Notes under the pieces: generated by a model
What the model was told of the DNA's origin: nothing
What the model saw: only the letters and a program-made list of their open reading frames with translations
The model's database searches: none
Position numbers and translations under genes: made by a program
Origin: Desulfovibrio sp.
GTDB taxonomy: Bacteria > Desulfobacterota > Desulfovibrionia > Desulfovibrionales > Desulfovibrionaceae
NCBI RefSeq assembly: GCF_009712225.1
Contig: NZ_WASP01000010.1
Location: 193,586-257,585 of the forward strand
Direction of reading: 5' to 3'
DNA: 64,000 nt
Shown: piece by piece, positions 1 to 8,425 of the stretch
Layout of the letters: every line of letters begins with the position of its first letter
How positions within the stretch are numbered: the first letter of the stretch is position 1

Positions 1-57
1 AAAGGTGATGCCCCGCGGACCGGGCGGGGTATTCCCCCGGCCCTCTTCATTATGGCA

Positions 58-108
58 GGCTATTTTCTGATGAATAAGGACAAGCCTTCACCGATTGGCA
101 AGCACAAT
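58..108. repeat. ~50-bp imperfect direct repeat, copy 1
   Basis: This stretch recurs at 523-572 in the same orientation with a few substitutions and one single-base indel. Both copies begin GGCTATTTTCT and end CCGATTGGCAAGCACAAT. The pair brackets the solitary antitoxin gene. Its origin is unknown; it may be a duplicated intergenic segment that could support recombination. Confidence 0.8.
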
Positions 109-184
109 CCAGAGCAAGATGCCGCGAAGCCAGCTTGACCGATAGAACCAAATTCAGCACTTATTCGGCTAAAGGATCGTGAAT

Positions 185-514
185 ATGCAACTCAGCACAG
201 CAGTACGCCCAATTAGTGCGGTCAAGGCGCACCTTGAAGAAATCATTCGCACTTTCAGCGAAGAAGCTGCGCCACCCGTTGTGATCACCCAGAATGGCGA
301 GGCCAAGGCCGTACTCATGGGCATTCATGAATATGAACGCATGCAAAAAACTTTTGCCTTGCTCAAGGCCCTCAGCCTTTCAGGCAAAAGCTTTGAGGCG
401 GGCAAGGGACGCCCCCTCGAGAAATTTTCGCAGGGCTGCGTGCAAAGGGCGAACGATGCCCCCTTTCCCCAATGTGTCGCTCTTGAAGGCTCTCCTCTCT
501 CAGAGGAGGGTTAG
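185..514 (+). CDS. Phd/YefM-family antitoxin, toxin-less, C-terminus frameshifted
   Basis: The 109-residue product starts at ATG 185, eight bases after AAAGGA; an in-frame GTG at 179 is too close to that site. The N-terminal half has the Phd/YefM layout: a short beta-alpha region (RPISAVKAHLEEIIRTF), then VVITQNGEAKAVLMGIHEYE, which in this family binds DNA and represses its own promoter. From base 421 the alternative frame reads EIFAGLRAKGERCP, which resembles a normal antitoxin tail, whereas the open frame gives an unrelated tail. A single A lost from the run near 421-426 would explain this. No RelE/YoeB/Doc-like toxin follows; the next gene is hsdM. The antitoxin is therefore probably orphaned, and its toxin-binding tail is damaged. 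Confidence 0.7.
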   Translation: MQLSTAVRPISAVKAHLEEIIRTFSEEAAPPVVITQNGEAKAVLMGIHEYERMQKTFALLKALSLSGKSFEAGKGRPLEKFSQGCVQRANDAPFPQCVALEGSPLSEEG

Positions 515-522
515 GCCTTGCT

Positions 523-572
523 GGCTATTTTCTAATGAACAAGGACACCCCCCACCGATTGGCAAGCACAAT
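523..572. repeat. ~50-bp imperfect direct repeat, copy 2
   Basis: This is the second copy of the repeat at 58-108. It lies between the antitoxin stop codon and the hsdM start, so it sits in the promoter/leader region of the restriction operon just as copy 1 sits upstream of the antitoxin. Confidence 0.8.
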
Positions 573-669
573 TGTTGCTGCTATACCAAACCCTCACATT
601 GTCCATTGTCACTGCTGAGGGCAGCTTAGTGCCGCCGTCCCAATTTTCCGTATTGCTAGAGGAACGTCC

Positions 670-2913
670 ATGCTTACAGAACAGCACAGCAAACTTGTCG
701 AATTCATATGGAGCATTGCCGAGCGTCTGCGCGGCCCCTATCGCCCGCCGCAGTACCGCAAGGTTATGCTGCCACTGATTGTTCTGCGCCGTCTGGACAT
801 GATGCTGGAGGATAGCAAGGCGGAGGTATGCGCCGAATACCAGCGCCTCAAGGCAATACAGAAAGCCAATGAGGGCAATGAAAAGCAAAAAATGTCTGAC
901 GATACCATCGCCAAGACATTGAGCCACTTTGTGAACCAGAAGCACGGGGTGAGCTTTTATAATGTAAGCCCGTACACGTTTTCCACCCTGCTGCATGATC
1001 CCAATGGGCTGGCCGCCAATCTGAACGCATACATCAACGCTTTTTCGCCCAACGTGCGCATCATCTTCGACAAATTCAAGTTTGATGCGGAAATAGCCGT
1101 GCTGGACGACAAAAACCGCCTGTTCAGCATCATCAAAGAATTCGCCGACGAGAGGATAGACCTGCACCCTGACAGGGTGAGCAACTTGCAGATGGGCTAT
1201 ATTTTTGAACACCTCATCCGCCGATTCAACGAACAGGCCAATGAGGAAGCCGGGGACCACTTTACCCCGCGTGAAGTCATCACCCTCATGGCGCACCTTG
1301 TCTATACGGGCGACGACGACATCTACACCCCAGACATAGCCAAGACCATCTATGACCCCGCCTGCGGCACCGGCGGCATGCTGTCCGTTTCGGAAGATTA
1401 TATCCGCAGCCATAACCCACAGGCACACCTTGTGCTCTGTGGGCAGGATTATAACGACGAATCGTGGGCCATCTGTTGTTCCGACATGCTCATCAAGGGC
1501 GAGAACGTGGAAAATATCGCTCTGGGCGACACGCTGGGCGACGGCAAGAGCAAGGACCAGCACGAGGGCGAACAGTTTGACTACATGCTGGCCAATCCCC
1601 CCTTTGGTGTGGACTGGAAGGACCAGTTGCCAGTGGTGCAGAAGGAGCATGAGACCTTCGGCTTTAAGGGACGCTTCGGCCCAGGCCTGCCGCGCATCAA
1701 TGACGGCTCACTGCTCTTTCTTTTACACATGCTTTCCAAACGCCACCCTTCGGAGGCCGAAGGCGGTCAGCCGGGTGACGGCTCCAAGATCGCCATTGTG
1801 TTCAATGGCTCGCCCCTGTTCACCGGTGATGCGGGCGGCGGAGAAAGCAACATACGGCGCTGGATCATCGAAAACGACTGGCTGGATGCCGTGGTAGCAC
1901 TGCCGGATCAGCTTTTCTACAATACCGGCATCTATACCTACATTTGGCTGGTGAGCAATCGCAAACCTGCAGAACGCAAGGGCAAGGTGCAGCTCATCGA
2001 CGCCACGCGGCATTTCCGCAAAATGAAAAAAAGCCTGGGCAATAAGCGCAATGAGCTTTCAGAAGAGCATATTGCGGAGATTGCCCGCCTGTACGGCGAA
2101 TTTGCCCACAACGGTACGAGCATGGTCAACGGCACGGGCGAGCCCAAAGAGCGTGTGTGCTCCAAGGTGTTGCCCAATCAGGCCTTTGGCTACATCAAGC
2201 TGACGGTGGAGCGCCCCTTACGCGTCAATGTGCAGGTGAGCCCCGAGCGTATGGCACGCTTTACCGATAGTGGGCCTTTTGCCTCGCTGGTGGAGAGCAA
2301 AAAACGCAAAAACAAAGAAGCCATAGAAAAAGACGTGCAGGCCGGGCAGGCAATGCAGCAAAGCTTGCGCAACCTGCTCAGCATCTTTGACGCGGGCAAG
2401 CTGTACATGGACAGGGCTGAGTTTGAGGCAGACTTGAAGAAAGCATGCAAAAAAGCAGGCGTAAAGCTAGAAGCCCCCATGAAAAAGGCCCTGCTATCCG
2501 CCCTGAGCGAGCGCGACCCCAACGCCGCAATTGTGCGCGACGCCAAGGGCAATCCGGAGCCGGATAGCGACCTGCGCGACACGGAAAACGTCCCCCTGCC
2601 GGAAACTTTACCTCTCCCTCTGCCCCTGGGATACGGCGGCAAGGGCGACAAGGTGGACAACAGCAAGCTTGTTGCGCTGGTGCAAGCCCATTGCGACAGC
2701 TATTTTGAACGCGAAGTGAAGCCGCACTGGCCTGATGCCTGGATTGATTACGACAAGACCAAGGTGGGCTACGAAATTCCCCTGACCCGGCATTTTTATG
2801 TATATGAGCCGCCGCGCCCGCTGGAAGCCATTGAAGCGGAGATGGCGGCGCTGGAAGCTGAAATCGCCGCACAACAAAGCACCATGACGGGCCTTGCCGG
2901 GAGCCACGCATGA
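670..2913 (+). CDS. hsdM: Type I restriction-modification system, N6-adenine methyltransferase subunit M
   Basis: HsdM (747 aa) transfers methyl from S-adenosylmethionine to adenine N6 within the type I M2S or R2M2S complex. An N-terminal HsdM_N helical region (about 1-150) includes RPPQYRKVMLPLIVLRRLD. The SAM-binding motif I DPACGTGG begins at residue 229, and the catalytic N-P-P-F begins at residue 309. The C-terminal part is long and charged, with coiled-coil-like helices that usually contact HsdS. A purine-rich site (GAGGAAC) precedes ATG 670. The stop overlaps the hsdS start by four bases, so M and S are translationally coupled. No truncation is visible. Confidence 0.95.
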   Translation: MLTEQHSKLVEFIWSIAERLRGPYRPPQYRKVMLPLIVLRRLDMMLEDSKAEVCAEYQRLKAIQKANEGNEKQKMSDDTIAKTLSHFVNQKHGVSFYNVSPYTFSTLLHDPNGLAANLNAYINAFSPNVRIIFDKFKFDAEIAVLDDKNRLFSIIKEFADERIDLHPDRVSNLQMGYIFEHLIRRFNEQANEEAGDHFTPREVITLMAHLVYTGDDDIYTPDIAKTIYDPACGTGGMLSVSEDYIRSHNPQAHLVLCGQDYNDESWAICCSDMLIKGENVENIALGDTLGDGKSKDQHEGEQFDYMLANPPFGVDWKDQLPVVQKEHETFGFKGRFGPGLPRINDGSLLFLLHMLSKRHPSEAEGGQPGDGSKIAIVFNGSPLFTGDAGGGESNIRRWIIENDWLDAVVALPDQLFYNTGIYTYIWLVSNRKPAERKGKVQLIDATRHFRKMKKSLGNKRNELSEEHIAEIARLYGEFAHNGTSMVNGTGEPKERVCSKVLPNQAFGYIKLTVERPLRVNVQVSPERMARFTDSGPFASLVESKKRKNKEAIEKDVQAGQAMQQSLRNLLSIFDAGKLYMDRAEFEADLKKACKKAGVKLEAPMKKALLSALSERDPNAAIVRDAKGNPEPDSDLRDTENVPLPETLPLPLPLGYGGKGDKVDNSKLVALVQAHCDSYFEREVKPHWPDAWIDYDKTKVGYEIPLTRHFYVYEPPRPLEAIEAEMAALEAEIAAQQSTMTGLAGSHA

Positions 2914-4154
2914 GTGGCGCAGGAAAACGCTGGAAGCCCTACCCAACGTATAAGGATTCCGGCGCGGAATGGCTGGGAGAGGTCCCGGAGGGGTGGGCGG
3001 TAAAGAGGTTGAAGTTTGGAGTTGATGATATCAATCAAAAATGCCTTGAAGAAGCACCCCTCACCCCTTTTGTAGCGTTAGAGCACATTGAGCCATGGAC
3101 TGGCAAGCTCATGGTTGATGAAAGCTCTCAAAGTGACGGACAACCAAGCTGCTACCAATCTGATGATGTGCTTTTTTGTAAATTGCGTCCGTATCTGGCA
3201 AAAGTTCACTTGGCCAAAGTCAACGGAATTTGCACTTCTGAACTTTTAGTTTTACGTGCCCAGCATGGTATTTTCCCCAAATACCTGCACCGCTTTTTGC
3301 TTTCACGAGACACTATTGATTGCATAACTGCATCTACTTACGGTGCCAAAATGCCTCGCGCAAACTGGGAGTTCATTGGTAATCTACTACTGCCAATCCC
3401 CCCTCTCCCCGAACAACGCGCCATCGCCGCATTTCTTGATCAGCAATGCGCCCAGATAGATTCGCTCATCGAGAAAAAACAACGCATGCTCGACCTGCTG
3501 GACGAAAAGCGTCGCGCCGTCATTACACAGGCCGTCACACGTGGTCTTGATCCCACTGTGCCCATGAAGAATTCCGGCGTGGAGTGGCTGGGCATGGTGC
3601 CGGAAGGGTGGGAGATTTTTTCTTTGCGACGCTTATTTTGTGTAAAAAGTGGCGACATGACGACATCAACAGACCTTTTTGATGAGGGTTTTCAAGTATT
3701 TGGCGGGAATGGGTTTAGGGGATATTTTGATAAATGGAATACGAATAAGGGTGTAATTATTATTGGGCGTTATGGAGCTCTCTGCGGAAATATTAAAATC
3801 TCCCCAGATAGGATTTGGGCGACAGAGCATGCATTCCGCGTCGTTCCATTCATGGTTTTTAATGTGCACTTCATGGCATTTTTTCTCGAGCATCTTAATC
3901 TCAATCGTCTATCTACACGAGCAGCACAGCCGGGACTTAATTCTGAAATGGTGCGTAACCATCTTATAGCTCTCCCCCCCCTCCCCGAACAGCAGGCCAT
4001 CGCCGATTACCTTGACGCCCAGTGCGCCGCCATGGACAGCCAGCGGGAAAACCTGGAAAAATCCATTGAACTCTTGCGTGAGTATAGGGCATCCCTTATT
4101 ACTCATGCGGTGACCGGAAAGATTGACGTGCGCGATGTTGCGCCCCTTCAATAA
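2910..4154 (+). CDS. hsdS: Type I restriction-modification system, specificity subunit S
   Basis: HsdS (414 aa) recognises the bipartite DNA target and tethers HsdM and HsdR. It has the usual two-fold layout. Each half starts with a SG(A/V)EWLG(E/M)VPEGW block (near residues 16 and 220), continues with a variable target-recognition domain, and ends in a conserved helix beginning PLPEQ(R/Q)AIA (near 165 and 355). The second recognition domain (about 3615-3965) is clearly more AT-rich than the conserved helices and hsdM, as expected if it was exchanged by recombination. It overlaps hsdM by four bases; hsdR begins 27 bases downstream. Confidence 0.95.
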   Translation: MSGAGKRWKPYPTYKDSGAEWLGEVPEGWAVKRLKFGVDDINQKCLEEAPLTPFVALEHIEPWTGKLMVDESSQSDGQPSCYQSDDVLFCKLRPYLAKVHLAKVNGICTSELLVLRAQHGIFPKYLHRFLLSRDTIDCITASTYGAKMPRANWEFIGNLLLPIPPLPEQRAIAAFLDQQCAQIDSLIEKKQRMLDLLDEKRRAVITQAVTRGLDPTVPMKNSGVEWLGMVPEGWEIFSLRRLFCVKSGDMTTSTDLFDEGFQVFGGNGFRGYFDKWNTNKGVIIIGRYGALCGNIKISPDRIWATEHAFRVVPFMVFNVHFMAFFLEHLNLNRLSTRAAQPGLNSEMVRNHLIALPPLPEQQAIADYLDAQCAAMDSQRENLEKSIELLREYRASLITHAVTGKIDVRDVAPLQ

Positions 4155-4181
4155 CGTTTTCAAGCCAGCCGAGGAGCTGCC

Positions 4182-7100
4182 ATGCCCGCCATGCACACGG
4201 AGCGCCGTTTTGAGGAAGCCATTGAGCTCACACTTCTTGCTCTGGGCTATGTAAAACGTTCGGCGCGGGACTATGACGCGGACACGGCCCTATTTACGGC
4301 GGACGTGCTGACCTGGGTGCAGAATTCTCAGCCCAAGGTCTGGAACGCCCTGCAAAAAGCCTTGGGTACAGAAGACAACATTGCCGCCCATCTGCTCAAG
4401 GCGCTGAAGGACAATCTGGCGGATTCCGGCAGTCTGCATGTGCTGCGGCACGGCTTTACCTGCTATGGCAAAAAGGTGCGCATGGCCGCCTTTGCCCCGG
4501 CCTCCGGTCTCAACCCCGAAACCATAGCCCTGTACAACGCCAATATCTGCGCCGTGGCCCGCCAGATTCCCTGCAAGCCCGGTACACGAGACACCGTTGA
4601 TACGGTGCTGGCGATCAACGGCATACCCGTGGTGACGCTGGAACTTAAAAACCAGATGACGGGGCAAACAGCAGATAATGCCAAGATACAATACGAAAAC
4701 GACCGCGACCCCGGCGCACCGCTGTTCCGCTTCAATGAACGGCCAGAACGAACCTTGGCGCATTTTGCTGTTGATACGGACGTGGCGTGGCTGTGCACCC
4801 GCCTGAACAAAAAAGACACCTACTGGCTACCCTTCAATCAGGGGAATGGCTTCGGTAAGGGCAACCCGCCCTCACCTGCCGGGCAGTACCGCACCGCCTA
4901 TTTGTGGAACGAAACCCTGAGCCGTGAAAGTCTGCTCGACCTGCTGGCGCGCTTCATTCACCTTGAAGTGAAACGCAAAAAAATTGTGTCTGGCAAGGCC
5001 ATCAAGACCATCACCACTGAAAGCCTCATTTTTCCGCGCTATCATCAGCTTGCCGCAGTGCGCCAGCTCACGGGCCATGCCCGTGAGCATGGTTCGGGGC
5101 ACAACTATCTGGTGCAGCACTCGGCGGGTTCCGGCAAATCCAATACCATCGGCTGGCTGGCCCACCATCTGGCAAGCCTGCACAATGCCGCCAATGAAAA
5201 AGTATTCCACTCCATTGTCGTAGTGACAGACCGAGTGGTCATCGACAGGCAGTTGCAGGACACCATCTACCAGTTTGAGCACAAGCGCGGCGTGGTGGAA
5301 AAAATTGACCAGAATACCCGCCAGCTTGTAGAAGCCCTTGCCTCCGGCGTGCCCATCATCATCAGCACAATCCAGAAATTTCCCTTCATCGCCGCTTCTC
5401 TGGAGCGCCTGACCAAGGAAGGGCATGATATTTCGCTGGCGACCAAAGGCAAGCGATTTGCCGTCATCATCGACGAAGCGCACTCCTCCCAAAGTGGCGA
5501 AACCGCCACAGAGCTGCGGCGGGTGCTTAACAGAGACGGTATTGAAGCGGTGGTGGCGGAACAGGTGCTGGATACGCAAGATGACGAAAACCTGAGTGAA
5601 GACGCCCGCGCCAATCTTTACCGGGAACTTTCAGCCCGCACGCGACAGCCCAATTTGAGCTACTTCGCCTTTACGGCAACCCCCAAATACAAAACTCTGG
5701 CTGTGTTCAACGAGCCGGGGCCAAGCGGCCAGCCGCCCTTCCATCTCTATTCCATGCGCCAGGCCATTGAAGAAAATTTCATTCATGACGTGCTGGCCCA
5801 CTATGTGCCGTACAAAACATATTTTTCTCTAGTCAAGGCCGTGGAGAATGATCCGGAAGTGCCCAAGCGCAAAGCCGCCCGCGCGCTGGCCCGCTTTGTG
5901 GGGTTGCATCCTCACAATATCCGCCAGCATGTGGAAATCATGGTGGAGCACTTCCGCTCTTCCACCATGCACAAGATCGGCGGCAGGGCCAAGGCCATGG
6001 TGGTCACAGAATCGCGTCTGCATGCAGTGCGTTACAAGCTGGCCTTGGATGCCTATTTGCTTGAAAAAGGCTATACGGATGTGCGCACGCTGGTGGCCTT
6101 TTCCGGCGAAGTACATGACCCGGACAGCGGCAAATCATACACCGAACCCGGCATGAACAAAAATATCAAAGAAAAGGAACTGCCGGAACGCTTTGAAACG
6201 GACGAATTCAACGTGCTGCTGGTGGCCGACAAATACCAGACCGGCTTTGACCAGCCTTTGTTGCACACCATGTATGTGGATAAAAAGCTGGGCGGCGTGC
6301 AGGCCGTACAGACGCTCTCACGCCTGAACCGCCGGGCATCGGGCAAAAGTGATACCTTTGTGCTCGACTTCCGCGACCAGAGTGCCGACATTTACAAGGC
6401 TTTCAAGCCCTACTACGAACGCGCCGACATGGGCGATGCCCCTGACCCGCAGCGGCTCTATACGCTGCACCGTGAATTGCTGGAAAGCGGGGTCGTAAAC
6501 AGTGAAGAAGTGCAGGCCTTCTGCGCCATCTGGTTCAGTAAGCGCGGAGACGGCACGGCGAACCACCAAAAGCTCAATGCTCTCATTGATCTGGCAGTGG
6601 AACGCTTTACAGCTCTTGCGGAAAAAGAGCAGGATCTGTTTCGGGGTAAATTGGGAGCCTTTCGCAATCTCTACGCCTTCTTGTCGCAAATTATCCCCTA
6701 TGGCGACTCCGAGTTGGAAAAGGTCTATGCTTACAGCCGATTTCTGTTGACCAAACTTCCTTCAGAGGATGGCGGCGCGGCTTTTGCGCTGGATGATGAA
6801 GTAGCCCTGCGCTTTTATCGTTTGGAAAAGCTGGAAGAAGGCAAAATACGTCTGGACGAGGGCGAGGCTGCCCCCCTGAAAGGCCCCACGGAAACGGGCA
6901 GCAGCAAGGGAGATGAAACAGAAGTGCCGCTTTCCACTCTGGTGGACGCGCTCAATGAACGCTTTGGCACCGCCTTTACCCCGGCGGATCAGCTCTTTTT
7001 TGATCAGGTGGCCGAGGCCGCCGCTGAAGATGAAACCCTCAGGCGGGCATCAAAGGTTAACTCGCTGGAAGCCTTTGGCCTTGTGTTCGCCGACATTCTG

Positions 7101-7247
7101 GAGCGTTTGTTCATCGCCCGCATGGAGGGCAACGAAGGCATCTTTGACCGCGTTATGAGCGACAAGAGCTTCCGCAAAACTGTTGAAGAGCAACTTGTCA
7201 AAGACGTGTATGAACGCCTGCGCGGAGATACTGGAGCGGTTGCGTAA
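4182..7247 (+). CDS. hsdR: Type I restriction endonuclease subunit R
   Basis: HsdR (1021 aa) translocates and cuts unmethylated DNA. The N-terminal nuclease carries the PD-(D/E)XK signature as D140 and E154-x-K156 (TLELKNQ). The superfamily 2 motor follows, with Walker A SAGSGKSNT starting at residue 314 and DEAH starting at residue 431. A second RecA-like lobe covers about 590-780, including TGFDQPLLHTMYVD and QTLSRLNR. The C-terminal helical region binds the M2S core. Length and motif order are normal. The start at 4182 follows GAGGAG closely; an in-frame ATG three codons later is possible. The gene completes an intact M-S-R operon. Confidence 0.95.
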   Translation: MPAMHTERRFEEAIELTLLALGYVKRSARDYDADTALFTADVLTWVQNSQPKVWNALQKALGTEDNIAAHLLKALKDNLADSGSLHVLRHGFTCYGKKVRMAAFAPASGLNPETIALYNANICAVARQIPCKPGTRDTVDTVLAINGIPVVTLELKNQMTGQTADNAKIQYENDRDPGAPLFRFNERPERTLAHFAVDTDVAWLCTRLNKKDTYWLPFNQGNGFGKGNPPSPAGQYRTAYLWNETLSRESLLDLLARFIHLEVKRKKIVSGKAIKTITTESLIFPRYHQLAAVRQLTGHAREHGSGHNYLVQHSAGSGKSNTIGWLAHHLASLHNAANEKVFHSIVVVTDRVVIDRQLQDTIYQFEHKRGVVEKIDQNTRQLVEALASGVPIIISTIQKFPFIAASLERLTKEGHDISLATKGKRFAVIIDEAHSSQSGETATELRRVLNRDGIEAVVAEQVLDTQDDENLSEDARANLYRELSARTRQPNLSYFAFTATPKYKTLAVFNEPGPSGQPPFHLYSMRQAIEENFIHDVLAHYVPYKTYFSLVKAVENDPEVPKRKAARALARFVGLHPHNIRQHVEIMVEHFRSSTMHKIGGRAKAMVVTESRLHAVRYKLALDAYLLEKGYTDVRTLVAFSGEVHDPDSGKSYTEPGMNKNIKEKELPERFETDEFNVLLVADKYQTGFDQPLLHTMYVDKKLGGVQAVQTLSRLNRRASGKSDTFVLDFRDQSADIYKAFKPYYERADMGDAPDPQRLYTLHRELLESGVVNSEEVQAFCAIWFSKRGDGTANHQKLNALIDLAVERFTALAEKEQDLFRGKLGAFRNLYAFLSQIIPYGDSELEKVYAYSRFLLTKLPSEDGGAAFALDDEVALRFYRLEKLEEGKIRLDEGEAAPLKGPTETGSSKGDETEVPLSTLVDALNERFGTAFTPADQLFFDQVAEAAAEDETLRRASKVNSLEAFGLVFADILERLFIARMEGNEGIFDRVMSDKSFRKTVEEQLVKDVYERLRGDTGAVA

Positions 7248-7315
7248 TACAGTTTCATTGTTGCAGCATCCAAAACTTCGGTGGAATTCAATAGCTGGTA
7301 GAATGGAGTGATGAC

Positions 7316-8275
7316 ATGACACAGTTGGAACGTGTGCTGGCCTTTCTCAAGGCCCACCCCGGTGAGCAATTTACAGCCAAGGGAATTGCCGCCGCCATTA
7401 CCCAGCAGTTTGCGGATGACTACACTTCCAAGCGGAATAATCCAAGGTTTGCCGACGAGCGCAGTTTTACTGCGCAGGTGGCAGCGGAAATTGGTGCTCA
7501 CAAGAATGCGTTGCAACGCGCTGGCGTGGTCTGGCAGGACAGGCCAAAGCCGCGCCGATATTTCTGGGAAGTGGATGGCGATGCTTCCGGTTGTGGCAGG
7601 ACGGTCATCGACACACATGAAACGGAAGAAGACGAACAAGAGCGAGAAGTTGCATCTTTTTCCCAAGACATACGTAGTCTTAGTGAGCACGATCTGTATC
7701 CTGTGCTTATGGATTACCTTAAATCAGAACTACAATTATACTGCTTACGCATCAATGAATCTCGCTCGCGCAATACGCGCGGCGCTGGCGGCAACAAATG
7801 GTTGCACCCGGATATTGTAGCCATGCAGCCTCTGGACAGAGGATGGGATGGCCTTGTACGCAACTGTGTCCAAAAAAGTGGCAGCAATAGCGTTCGTTTG
7901 TGGTCTTTTGAAGTAAAGAAAGAACTGACCGCGTCCAATGTGCGTGAATGCTTTTTTCAGGCTGTCAGCAACTCCAGTTGGGCCAATGAGGGATATCTGG
8001 TAACCACCGCCATTGCATCTGACGGCGGTGTGGAGCAGGAACTCCGCATGCTGTCGGCTTTACACGGCATCGGTGTGATTATACTGGTGCCCGACAACCC
8101 TTCGGAAAGTGAAATTTTTTTGCCAGCCATCAGCCGTCCCGAGGCAGATTGGCAGTCCATCAATCGTTTGCTTGTGGAAAATGCCGACTTCAAAGAGTTT
8201 GTAGGCCAAGTGAGTGACTATTTTCAAACTGGTCGCCTGAGAGACCGAGACTGGGGTTGGCGTCACGAAGCGTGA
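7316..8275 (+). CDS. HrgA-like (COG2958-type) protein with HTH and PD-(D/E)XK nuclease signature
   Basis: This 319-aa product follows hsdR in the same direction after 68 bases. Residues 1-80 look like a HARE/winged-helix module (LERVLAFLKAHPGEQFTAKG). The C-terminal half has a nuclease-like pattern: H164-P165-D166 (LHPDIVAM), then E199-V-K201 (FEVKKEL) and a conserved Q-x-V-S-N-S-S-W helix. That is the spacing of PD-(D/E)XK enzymes. Related HrgA proteins occur beside restriction genes, for example in Helicobacter pylori, where hrgA replaces a type II system in some strains. I infer an accessory restriction nuclease or regulator in the hsd unit. Family assignment is from memory of sequence character; function is unproven. 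Confidence 0.7.
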   Translation: MTQLERVLAFLKAHPGEQFTAKGIAAAITQQFADDYTSKRNNPRFADERSFTAQVAAEIGAHKNALQRAGVVWQDRPKPRRYFWEVDGDASGCGRTVIDTHETEEDEQEREVASFSQDIRSLSEHDLYPVLMDYLKSELQLYCLRINESRSRNTRGAGGNKWLHPDIVAMQPLDRGWDGLVRNCVQKSGSNSVRLWSFEVKKELTASNVRECFFQAVSNSSWANEGYLVTTAIASDGGVEQELRMLSALHGIGVIILVPDNPSESEIFLPAISRPEADWQSINRLLVENADFKEFVGQVSDYFQTGRLRDRDWGWRHEA

Positions 8276-8313
8276 TGGCAAGTCTATTTCCAGCATTACA
8301 AAAATTTTCTGTG

Positions 8314-8340
8314 AAGGCCGGGATTGCTCCGGCCTTTCGT
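8314..8340. terminator. Hairpin between convergent hrgA-like gene and ietS
   Basis: An 8-bp stem (AAGGCCGG / CCGGCCTT, 8314-8321 with 8329-8336) with a 7-base loop lies just past the HrgA-like stop, followed by a short T-containing tail. The genes converge here. The U-tract is weak, so efficiency is uncertain. Confidence 0.55.
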
Positions 8341-8425
8341 GCTGCTGGAATCAAAGCATACGCACATGCAAGGAGCGTGGTTGGCACACTAGCACCTCCA
8401 AGCGTAAATGGGGTTCAGGTTGACG

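Noticed and set aside
532-1650. Long minus-strand open frame opposite the start of hsdM
   Set aside because: It lies wholly opposite conserved HsdM sequence in the usual antisense shadow phase and has no ribosome-binding site or family character.
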